Origin: DASWYT01 sp965246875
GTDB taxonomy: Bacteria > Pseudomonadota > Alphaproteobacteria > Micavibrionales > SZUA-601
Direction: 5' to 3'
Assembly (NCBI GenBank): GCA_965246875.1
Contig: CBDFFU010000008.1
Coordinates: forward strand, 1-24,695
DNA: 24,695 bases
Shown here: positions 7,992-14,920 of the stretch, piece after piece
Numbering within the stretch: position 1 is the stretch's first letter
Layout: each line of letters starts with the position of its first letter
Notes under the pieces: model-generated
Databases searched by the model: none
Seen by the model: only the letters and a program-made list of their open reading frames with translations
What the model was told of the DNA's origin: nothing
Translations under genes and position numbers: made by a program

Positions 7992-9242
7992 ATGACACGG
8001 AAATCAGGCAGCGCCGATCTGCCTTTGCATGGCGGGCATGTCCCGCCCTGGCTGGCGCAGCGCATGACGCGTTTGGGTACGGTCATCAGCCAAGCTATCA
8101 TCCATCATTATGGCCGGGATGAATTGCTGCGCCGTTTGGCGCATCCGTTCTGGTTCCAATCGTTTGGCGCCGTGATGGGCATGGACTGGCATTCCTCGGG
8201 CATCACCACCAGCGTCATGGGCGCCCTTAAGCGCGGCCTGAACCCGTTGCAGGATGAGCTGGGCATTTATATCTGTGGCGGCCGCGGCAAACATTCAAAG
8301 CAGACCCCGCATGAGCTCAATGCGGTCGGCGATAAAACCGGCATTGACGGTGCCGCTTTGGGAACGGCCAGCCGTTTGATTGCCAAAGTAGACAGCGCCG
8401 CGGTCCAGGATGGCTTTCAGCTTTATCTCCATAACTTCATCGTCACCAATGACGGCAACTGGACCGTCGTGCAGCAGGGCATGAATGACGCCAGCGGCAC
8501 GGCACGGCGTTATCACTGGCTGTCCGAAGGGCTGACTGATTTTGTCGATGCGCCGCATGCGGCAATCGAAGGGCAACATCAGGGTGATATCATCAACCTG
8601 ACGGATAAACGCGCCGAAGCGTCGCGTCTGGCGCAAATCGATATGCTTGCCTCCCTGGGTCCCGACGGCATCGCCAGTGCTTTGACAAAGATGCAGTCTT
8701 ACAGCAAACAACAGGCCAAACGTCCGTTACAGGGTTTATTGCCGCATCTGGTCATGCCGGATCACCATGATGTGCGGGGCAGTGATATCATCACCAAACG
8801 CTTGCATGGCAATCTTGCCGCCGCCGCCGACCGGGGGCCTGCGGATTTCAAAGAATTGTTGTTGACGCCGGGGGTCGGGGAACGGACCGTGCGCGCTTTG
8901 GCGCTGGCGGCTGAAATTGTCCATGGCGCCCCTGCCCGCTTCAGTGATCCGGCGCGCTATTCCATTGCCCATGGCGGCAAAGATCGTCATCCCTTTCCGG
9001 TGCCGCTCAAAGTCTATGACCAAACGATCCAGGTGCTTAAATCCGCCGTGACCCAGGCCAAGCTGGGCCTGGATGAAGAGCTGTCGGCTTTGAAAAGGCT
9101 GGATGAGCAATCCAGGCTGCTTGAGCATGTCTCCGGCCCTTCTGTGGAACGGATCATCCGGGAAGAAACCAGCCTGTCCCACAGCCTGGGCGGCCGCAGC
9201 GTGTTCGGCTGGGAACCGCCGCCAAGTAAAGCGGTTAGTTAA
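7992..9242 (+). CDS. DUF763 family protein
   Basis: The 416-residue product matches the conserved pattern of the DUF763 family: LPLHGGHVPPWLAQRM at the start, HPFWFQSFGAVMGMDWHSSG, then GIYICGGRGKHSKQTP and a long central region. No function is established for the family. Near residues 294-316 it contains LLLTPGVGERTVRALALAAE, which looks like a helix-hairpin-helix DNA-contact motif (PGVG followed by a helix). Nucleic-acid binding is therefore plausible (inference). A Gln/Lys-rich segment (SKQQAKRP) sits in the middle. ATG 7992 follows GAGAGTGAT within 10 nt. It lies 76 bp after cphB on the same strand, so read-through from the cyanophycin operon is possible. It converges on the Gre-like gene with an 8-bp overlap. 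Confidence 0.85.
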   Translation: MTRKSGSADLPLHGGHVPPWLAQRMTRLGTVISQAIIHHYGRDELLRRLAHPFWFQSFGAVMGMDWHSSGITTSVMGALKRGLNPLQDELGIYICGGRGKHSKQTPHELNAVGDKTGIDGAALGTASRLIAKVDSAAVQDGFQLYLHNFIVTNDGNWTVVQQGMNDASGTARRYHWLSEGLTDFVDAPHAAIEGQHQGDIINLTDKRAEASRLAQIDMLASLGPDGIASALTKMQSYSKQQAKRPLQGLLPHLVMPDHHDVRGSDIITKRLHGNLAAAADRGPADFKELLLTPGVGERTVRALALAAEIVHGAPARFSDPARYSIAHGGKDRHPFPVPLKVYDQTIQVLKSAVTQAKLGLDEELSALKRLDEQSRLLEHVSGPSVERIIREETSLSHSLGGRSVFGWEPPPSKAVS

Positions 9243-9705
9243 TTTCAATCAGGGTAATTTCTGCTGTTGCCGGTCCGACCTGAACCGCATCGCCGATTTC
9301 TTTTCCCATCAACACCAAGGCAACCGGTGCGGTATAGGATAATAAACCCTGGGCCGGATCGGCTTCGTCCTGGCCGACAATCCGGAATGTTTTCTGCCGG
9401 CCATCTGCATAGGCCAGCGTTATTTTGGAACCAAAATAAACCTGCTTGTCGTCCGGCGGCATTGGGACGATTTCCGCTGATCCGTGCCGGGCCAGCCAGT
9501 ATCGCAAATCCCTGGCCAGACGCGCCCTGCGGTTTCTGTCGTCATCGTTTTGAGCCTTGGCCAATGCGTCCTGCAGGGTTCTGATTTCCATTTCAATCAA
9601 AGCGAAACCGCGCCGTGTCACCAGATTGCGGTCATCGGGAATGGGTCGTTCGGGATAATCCCCAACGGCATCCGTGTCGTTTTCTTTGGTGAAAGCGCGG
9701 CTCAT
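9235..9705 (-). CDS. GreA/GreB-family transcription elongation factor-like protein
   Basis: The 156-residue protein begins MSRAFTKEND and carries PERPIPDDRNLVTRRG, typical of a GreA/B subfamily. A charged helical segment (~35-70, likely antiparallel coiled coil) is followed by a C-terminal FKBP-like domain (VYFGSKITLAYADG, ending LMGKEIGDAVQV). Canonical Gre factors insert the coiled coil into the RNA polymerase secondary channel and stimulate transcript cleavage using two acidic tip residues. Here the tip region reads KAQNDDDRNRRA, so acidic residues are present. Whether it acts as a cleavage factor or as a regulator that merely shares the fold is unknown. Its ATG (9705) starts directly after the stop of the SET-domain gene, so the two are surely co-transcribed. 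The 3' end overlaps the DUF763 gene by 8 bp on the opposite strand. Confidence 0.85.
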   Translation of the reverse strand: MSRAFTKENDTDAVGDYPERPIPDDRNLVTRRGFALIEMEIRTLQDALAKAQNDDDRNRRARLARDLRYWLARHGSAEIVPMPPDDKQVYFGSKITLAYADGRQKTFRIVGQDEADPAQGLLSYTAPVALVLMGKEIGDAVQVGPATAEITLIEIN

Positions 9706-10143
9706 TTACGCGTCTCTGTTGTCAAACCAGTCATCGCCATAGCTGGTACAGATTTCGGTATCCGGCGGGATATCGGCCGTGGCCTGCAGGATATAATACA
9801 AAGTGCCGTTGCGTTCCTGCCAGACGACTTCGGCATTCGGTGTTTCGTCATGGTTACAGTAAGACGCGATGCCCATCACGATGCACGAGGTTTTAGCCGG
9901 TTTTTTGATGCGTAATTCGGTTTGCATCTTTTTGGAAATTTTTCCGGTGGTAAACACATAGTTATTAAGGATGGTTTTTTCTGCCCGCAAATTGTCTTGT
10001 TCATGCAAAATGAGAGCTGGCGTGAATTCCAATTCTTCACCGGCGGCAATAGAGTCACTGCAAAACAGGCCGCGGCCTTTACGCGCGGTGTTTTTCAGAT
10101 AAAGATTTTGTTTGCGGTCAAGCAAAACACGTTTTTCAGTCAT
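9706..10143 (-). CDS. SET-domain protein, probable protein-lysine methyltransferase
   Basis: The 145-residue protein is essentially one small SET domain. It has KGRGLFCSDSIAAGEELEFTPALIL (residues ~22-46, the SAM-site RG(L/I)F entry), a central ASYCNHDETPNAEVVW (the N-H motif of the pseudoknot), and the C-terminal TADIPPDTEICTSYGDDWF with the conserved Glu and Tyr. There are no pre- or post-SET cysteine clusters. Bacterial stand-alone SET proteins methylate lysines on various proteins; the substrate here cannot be told. The start ATG 10143 has only AAGG-like purines upstream (...AACCTTGGATTTGTA before ATG). Its stop abuts the ATG of the Gre-like gene with no spacing, suggesting coupled translation and a shared role. 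Confidence 0.85.
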   Translation of the reverse strand: MTEKRVLLDRKQNLYLKNTARKGRGLFCSDSIAAGEELEFTPALILHEQDNLRAEKTILNNYVFTTGKISKKMQTELRIKKPAKTSCIVMGIASYCNHDETPNAEVVWQERNGTLYYILQATADIPPDTEICTSYGDDWFDNRDA

Positions 10144-10334
10144 TACAAATCCAAGGTTAAATGATTAGCATGGTGGCGTCTTTAATTAATGTCTCCGCCT
10201 TAGACCTTGTCCACAGAACAAGCATCCCAAAGCATAACAGGTTCAATCTATAAATAAAGGCTGCAGGTATAAAGAGACATCGTAAATTCTTATTGTTTAT
10301 TTATTCTCCTGAAGCAGAATGCACAGCTGGTATT

Positions 10335-10340
10335 TATAAT
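10335..10340 (+). promoter_or_regulatory. TATAAT -10-like box upstream of the sugar-dehydrogenase gene
   Basis: An exact TATAAT lies 24 nt before the ATG at 10364. No good -35 is found 16-18 bp upstream; TTGTTT at 10293-10298 is too far. It would give a very short leader. It is a candidate only, in the 220-bp divergent gap between the SET-protein gene and this one. Confidence 0.25.
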
Positions 10341-10363
10341 AACTCTACAAAGCGGAGCCATCA

Positions 10364-11698
10364 ATGCGTTTGGAATCTATTTTAACAATTTTATTTTTAT
10401 CCAGTTTCTCTACAGCTTGCCATGCTACCGAAGCCACTTTAGAAACAATACAGCTGGGAACGGGCACAAACCCATCCTTGCCTCAGCCAAGCGAACAGAA
10501 AATTCCAACTCTGAACATTGCTCCTGCTAAAGGCTGGCCCCCAGGTGCTAAGCCCGTAGCGGCAGCTGGTCTTACAGTAACAGCTTATGCCCAGGGTTTG
10601 CACCATCCGCGTTGGATCTATGTCTTGCCAAACGGCGATACTTTAGTTGCAGAAACGGATGCTCCGCCGAAGCCTGACGACAGTAAAGGCATCAAAGGCA
10701 TTATCATGAAGATGGTCATGAAAAAAGCCGGTTCCGATACCCCCAGCCCCAACCGAATCACCTTGTTACGCGATAAGGATAGGGATGGCGTTGCTGAAGT
10801 AAAAACCGTGTTTTTAAAAGATTTGAATTCGCCTTTTGGCATGACTTTGGTCGGCAATGATTTATATATTGCCGATACGGACGCCGTGTTGCATTTTCCT
10901 TATCATGATGGCGATACTGCCATTAATATTAAAGGCAAAAAGCTGATTGATTTACCGGCAGGATTGCTTAATCATCACTGGACAAAAAACATCATTGCCA
11001 GCAAAGACGGTAAAAAATTATTTGTGACCGTTGGCTCTAATAGTAATGCCGGCGAGAATGGCCTAGACAAAGAAACGGACCGTGCTGCGATTTGGGAAAT
11101 CAACCGCGAAACCGGTGAGCATCGTGTCTTCGCTTCGGGCCTGCGCAATCCGAACGGCATGGACTGGCAACCGCAAAGCGGCGCTTTATGGACAGCCGTC
11201 AACGAACGTGATGCGCTGGGTAACGACCTGGTGCCGGATTACATGACATCGGTGAAAGATGGCGGTTTTTACGGCTGGCCTTACAGCTATTACGGCCAGC
11301 ATCTTGAGCCACGTCTTAAAGATGAGGAACAGCGTCCCGATCTGGTCGCCAAAGCAATTGTCCCCGATTATGCGCTGGGCGCCCATACCGCTTCTTTGGG
11401 CTTGACGTTTTATAATGGCAAATTGCTGTCTGACCATTACATGAATGGTGCTTTCATTGGTCAGCATGGTTCATGGAATCGCAGACCGCGCAGTGGTTAT
11501 AAGGTTGTTTTTGTACCATTCAAAAATGGCAAACCTTCAAGCAATAAAACCGAAGATATCCTGACCGGTTTCGTCGATCAGCATGGTGATGCTTTGGGCC
11601 GTCCGGTCGGCGTTACCGTGGATAAAAAAGGCGCATTGCTGGTGTCGGATGATGTCGGCAATACGGTGTGGCGCGTAACCCCTGCCGCTGTTAAATAG
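10364..11698 (+). CDS. Secreted PQQ-dependent sugar (sorbosone/glucose) dehydrogenase-like protein
   Basis: The 444-residue product has an N-terminal signal sequence (MRLESILTILFLSSFSTACHA), so it is periplasmic. The rest forms a six-bladed beta-propeller of the glucose/sorbosone dehydrogenase family: LHHPRWIYVLPNGDTLVAET, LNSPFGMTLVGNDLYIADTD, FASGLRNPNGMDWQP, DGGFYGWPYSYYGQH and GRPVGVTVDKKGALLVSDD. Characterised members oxidise aldoses or sorbosone with PQQ; the true substrate is unknown. An insertion (~105-125) rich in Lys and Met precedes the second blade. ATG 10364 is supported by GGAG 7 nt upstream. The TonB-receptor frame starts 2 nt after its stop, with a terminator hairpin inside that frame. 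No PQQ synthesis genes are in the window. Confidence 0.88.
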   Translation: MRLESILTILFLSSFSTACHATEATLETIQLGTGTNPSLPQPSEQKIPTLNIAPAKGWPPGAKPVAAAGLTVTAYAQGLHHPRWIYVLPNGDTLVAETDAPPKPDDSKGIKGIIMKMVMKKAGSDTPSPNRITLLRDKDRDGVAEVKTVFLKDLNSPFGMTLVGNDLYIADTDAVLHFPYHDGDTAINIKGKKLIDLPAGLLNHHWTKNIIASKDGKKLFVTVGSNSNAGENGLDKETDRAAIWEINRETGEHRVFASGLRNPNGMDWQPQSGALWTAVNERDALGNDLVPDYMTSVKDGGFYGWPYSYYGQHLEPRLKDEEQRPDLVAKAIVPDYALGAHTASLGLTFYNGKLLSDHYMNGAFIGQHGSWNRRPRSGYKVVFVPFKNGKPSSNKTEDILTGFVDQHGDALGRPVGVTVDKKGALLVSDDVGNTVWRVTPAAVK

Positions 11699-11700
11699 CA

Positions 11701-13746
11701 ATGTTATCGATAAAATGTTTTTGCCTGCCCCGGCGTTTGAGGCAGGCAATTTTTTTTATGGTGCTCTTGATACCAGGATTGGCTTTGGCGCAAACACCAA
11801 TGGTAACGGTGACGCCAGGCCGGCATAGTGTCGAGCTTGATAATAAAATCCTTACCCTGCAAAAGCTGAAAGCCATTCCCGGCGGTACGGATTTGATTGA
11901 TGAAAAACAATGGCAAAACCAGCGCGCCGATAATGTCAAAGACATTGTCGATTACAGTCCCGGCGTCTTTGCGCAGCCCAGAAACGGCGCGGAATCCGAC
12001 CGGTTGTCGATCCGTGGCTCGGGCTTGACACGCACTTTTCAGGGCCGCGGCATCCTGGTTTTACAGGACGATATTCCAATTAATACGGCCGATGGCGGTT
12101 TTGAATTCCCTGTTATTGATCCTTGGCTTATTCAGTATGCCCAGATATTACGCGGCGCCAACGGCATCAGCGAGGGCGCCAGCAACTTTGGCGGCGCCAT
12201 TAATCTCATTACCCCAACGGGCCTAACCCAGCAAGATACAAAACTACGCGCCGAAGGCGGCAGTTTTGGCGACAAACATGGCCTGATTTCCAAAGGCGGC
12301 AGCCAAGGTGCGTTTGATGCCTATGCCACTGCCTCCGGTTTTTCGCAAAGCGGTTTTCGCGATCATAACCGGCAGGAGACCACGCGCTTTAATGGTAATC
12401 TAGGCTGGCACACAACGCCGTTTTTGACCCAACGTTTATATCTCAGCCAGACGGTTGCCAAACCCGAAATTCCCGGCGCTATTTCGAAAGCCGCCATCGC
12501 TAATGACTCCCGACAGGCCAACATCAACAATATCCGCGGCGATTACCAGCGCAATGTCGACCTCACCCGCCTTGCTCATCGCCTGGCTTGGGGAAACGGT
12601 TCACAGCGTTTTGAATCAACATTGTATTATATGTACCGTAATTTGTGGAACCCGGTGACGACGTTTATCAAAGAAGATAACAACGATATCGGCTGGCGCG
12701 GCAAATATACCAAGCACTTTCAAAAAGACGTTTTAATACTGGGGATCAATACCGTTTACGGCACGGCGGATGAAAACCGTACCGTCAATCTTGCCGGCCG
12801 ACAGGGCAGGCCGATTTTAAACCGCAACATGAATGCCAGCACGCTTGAAACCTATGGACAAGTTGACCATCGGTTAAGTGACCGCCTGTCTATGATTGCC
12901 GGATCGCAATTTTCTTTAGCGCAAAGAAATATTGACCAGATCTTTCCAACTCTAGCCCACCAGGATAAATCTTATGCCGGCGCCAATCCTCAACTTGGCT
13001 TGCGCTATGATGTCAACCGTCAAACCCAAATCTTTACCAATATCAGCAGAAGCTTTGAACCGCCGACTCTGGACGAATTATCCGGCGGCAATGCGCCCGG
13101 TTTTCACCAGTTGAAAGCGCAACACGCTACGACGGCGGAAATCGGTACCCGCTTGGAACGCGGCACAATTAACGTCGATGCGGCCTATTATTACAGCTGG
13201 CTGAATAATGAATTCGTCAATTACCAGTTTGCCAGTGGCGCCTCCGACACCATCAACGCCAGCCGTTCGATCCATGAGGGGGTTGAATTGGGCCTGAACG
13301 GCCTGCTGGCGCACGATGTATTGGCCGGTCAGGACCGGTTCGAAATGCGTAATGCCTTTACCTGGAATCATTTCCGGCTGGACGACGATCCGCTTTATCA
13401 CAATAACACCTTACCCGGCGTGCCGGAATATTATCTACGCAGTGAAATATCCTATCACCATCCCAAAGGGTTTTTTCTTGGCCCCAATATTGAATACACG
13501 CCCAGAGCCTATCCGATCGACTTGACCAATTCAGTCACCACCAAGCCTTATTTTTTATATGGTTTTACTGCGACCTGGCAACACCCCAAGCATGATTTTG
13601 AAGTCTATGTTGAAGGGCGTAACCTGGGCGACCGCCATTATGCGGCGACCACCAATGTGGTGCCAAATGCCGCGGGCAATGACGGCAATTATTTCTATCC
13701 AGGCGAAGGCCGCGCCGTTTATGCCGGGATCAAAACAGGTTTTTAA
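11701..13746 (+). CDS. TonB-dependent outer-membrane receptor
   Basis: The 681-residue protein has a signal peptide (RRLRQAIFFMVLLIPGLALAQ), a TonB-box-like MVTVTPG just after it, and a plug domain (~residues 50-170: VKDIVDYSPGVFAQPRNG, LSIRGSG, ILRGANGISEGASNFGGAIN). A 22-strand-type barrel follows, with NISRSFEPPTLDELSGG and the C-terminal aromatic residue (GEGRAVYAGIKTGF). It imports a ligand across the outer membrane using TonB energy. The overall pattern recalls FecA- and YncD/PqqU-like receptors; with the adjacent PQQ-type dehydrogenase, PQQ is a reasonable ligand guess (inference). The start is uncertain: ATG 11701 gives the best signal peptide but lacks a ribosome-binding site and places an intrinsic terminator at codons 7-19. 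TTG 11737 or ATG 11758 are alternatives. Confidence 0.9.
   Translation: MLSIKCFCLPRRLRQAIFFMVLLIPGLALAQTPMVTVTPGRHSVELDNKILTLQKLKAIPGGTDLIDEKQWQNQRADNVKDIVDYSPGVFAQPRNGAESDRLSIRGSGLTRTFQGRGILVLQDDIPINTADGGFEFPVIDPWLIQYAQILRGANGISEGASNFGGAINLITPTGLTQQDTKLRAEGGSFGDKHGLISKGGSQGAFDAYATASGFSQSGFRDHNRQETTRFNGNLGWHTTPFLTQRLYLSQTVAKPEIPGAISKAAIANDSRQANINNIRGDYQRNVDLTRLAHRLAWGNGSQRFESTLYYMYRNLWNPVTTFIKEDNNDIGWRGKYTKHFQKDVLILGINTVYGTADENRTVNLAGRQGRPILNRNMNASTLETYGQVDHRLSDRLSMIAGSQFSLAQRNIDQIFPTLAHQDKSYAGANPQLGLRYDVNRQTQIFTNISRSFEPPTLDELSGGNAPGFHQLKAQHATTAEIGTRLERGTINVDAAYYYSWLNNEFVNYQFASGASDTINASRSIHEGVELGLNGLLAHDVLAGQDRFEMRNAFTWNHFRLDDDPLYHNNTLPGVPEYYLRSEISYHHPKGFFLGPNIEYTPRAYPIDLTNSVTTKPYFLYGFTATWQHPKHDFEVYVEGRNLGDRHYAATTNVVPNAAGNDGNYFYPGEGRAVYAGIKTGF
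11721..11757 (+). terminator. Strong intrinsic terminator inside the 5' end of the TonB-receptor frame
   Basis: TTGCCTGCC (11721-11729) and GGCAGGCAA (11741-11749) pair perfectly over 9 bp around an 11-nt loop, followed at once by T8 (11750-11757). It lies 22 bp after the sugar-dehydrogenase stop, where a terminator of that gene is expected. It also falls within the apparent signal-peptide codons of the next gene. It may therefore act as an attenuator between the two genes. Confidence 0.8.
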
Positions 13747-13787
13747 AGCGTTGAAGATTTTTGTGGTTTGCTTAAACTAATGCCAAG

Positions 13788-14276
13788 ATGATAAAATATT
13801 TTAAAAGCATTTTCATTTGTTGCATCGGGCCATTGGTCTTGATCGCCTGCGCCCATAATTTTAAAACGCCCAATGCGTCCGGGCATTATGCGTCTAAACC
13901 ACTGCAATGCGTGCCGTTTGCCCGCTCGGCTTCCGGGATTCAACTTTATGGCGATGCTTACACCTGGTGGGATCAGGCAGCATTAACGCATCCGCGCGGC
14001 ACTATCCCGATGCCGGGCGCCGTACTGGTGCTGGCGCAAACCGAGCGGATGACGCATGGTCATCTGGCCGTGGTCAAACGCGTAATTGATAACCGCCAGG
14101 TTGATGTCACGCACAGCAACTGGGGCAATAACTGGTCGACACGGCGCATCATTTACGATCTGGTGCGCGCCATCGATGTTTCACCTTATAATGACTGGAC
14201 CCAAGTTAAGTTCTGGAACCATGAACAAAACTGCTTCGGTTCCCCTTATCAGGCCATGGGTTTTATTTATAAATAA
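13788..14276 (+). CDS. CHAP-domain lipoprotein (putative peptidoglycan amidase/endopeptidase)
   Basis: The 162-residue product starts with a lipoprotein signal peptide: hydrophobic segment and lipobox LIAC with Cys21 as predicted lipidation site. The remainder fits a CHAP domain of the NlpC/P60-like fold: LQCVPFARSASGI supplies the nucleophile Cys41, THGHLAVV the catalytic His (~92), and HSNWG the third polar residue (~111). WWDQAA and MPGAVLVL are also typical. Such proteins hydrolyse peptide bonds in the cell wall, here likely anchored in the periplasm. It lies 41 bp after the TonB-receptor stop on the same strand, so co-transcription is possible. Its 3' end overlaps the oppositely oriented pdeM by 10 bp. 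Confidence 0.85.
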   Translation: MIKYFKSIFICCIGPLVLIACAHNFKTPNASGHYASKPLQCVPFARSASGIQLYGDAYTWWDQAALTHPRGTIPMPGAVLVLAQTERMTHGHLAVVKRVIDNRQVDVTHSNWGNNWSTRRIIYDLVRAIDVSPYNDWTQVKFWNHEQNCFGSPYQAMGFIYK

Positions 14277-14920
14277 AGATTGTCCAGCAAATAGACTTTT
14301 TCCTTGCCCAAAGCATAGACACAAGGCGGCGCGATGAATAATTCGGCAATCGCCGGATGGGTAACCGATAGCCCGCCGGTATAAGCACCAAATGCGGGCA
14401 TAATGAATTTGTTATTGTCGGTGACAAAACAATTCGGTTGTAAAGTGGCACCTTTATGGGTCAGGCGCACTTTTGGGTGGAAATGGCCGCTGATTTCGTT
14501 GCTGGCACCCTGCAACGCTTCATGGCGAAGGACCAAACCGTCCTTTTCAAAAACCGCGTAGGCCGCAAAATTTTCCGGCACGAAATCGCGGTCATGGTTG
14601 CCTTTAATCCAGATCGGCTGGTAGCGTAATAACTGCTGGAATAAATTTTTAGCTTCGTCATCCAGCCGCGCGTAGCCTGTGGGATCGTGAAAACAATCAC
14701 CCAAAATAATAATCTGTTCCACCGCTTGCGTTTCGATCACAGCAAATAATTTTTTCAACGTCGCTTGGCTGTCATAGGGTGGCAAGAAATAACCGCGCCC
14801 GGCAAAATGCGAGCCTTTTTCCAGATGCAGATCCGAGACAATAGCCGTTCTATGCAAAGGCCAGAACGCAATCCCTGAAGAATGCAAACATAATTCATGA
14901 TTGGCAAAGTTTACTTTCAT
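14267..14920 (-). CDS. pdeM: Ligase-associated DNA damage response endonuclease PdeM
   Basis: This 217-residue calcineurin-like metallophosphoesterase shows all its metal-binding motifs in order: SDLHLEKG (29-36), GDCFHD (74-79), GNHDRD (107-112), LRHEA (131-135) and GHFHPK (145-150). This matches the PdeM component of the ligase-associated DNA repair set, which also has an Lhr-like helicase, an MBL-fold exonuclease and an ATP-dependent ligase; all four are present here. Its ATG overlaps the helicase stop by 4 nt (ATGA), indicating translational coupling. Its 3' end overlaps the CHAP gene by 10 bp. Confidence 0.93.
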   Translation of the reverse strand: MKVNFANHELCLHSSGIAFWPLHRTAIVSDLHLEKGSHFAGRGYFLPPYDSQATLKKLFAVIETQAVEQIIILGDCFHDPTGYARLDDEAKNLFQQLLRYQPIWIKGNHDRDFVPENFAAYAVFEKDGLVLRHEALQGASNEISGHFHPKVRLTHKGATLQPNCFVTDNNKFIMPAFGAYTGGLSVTHPAIAELFIAPPCVYALGKEKVYLLDNLYL

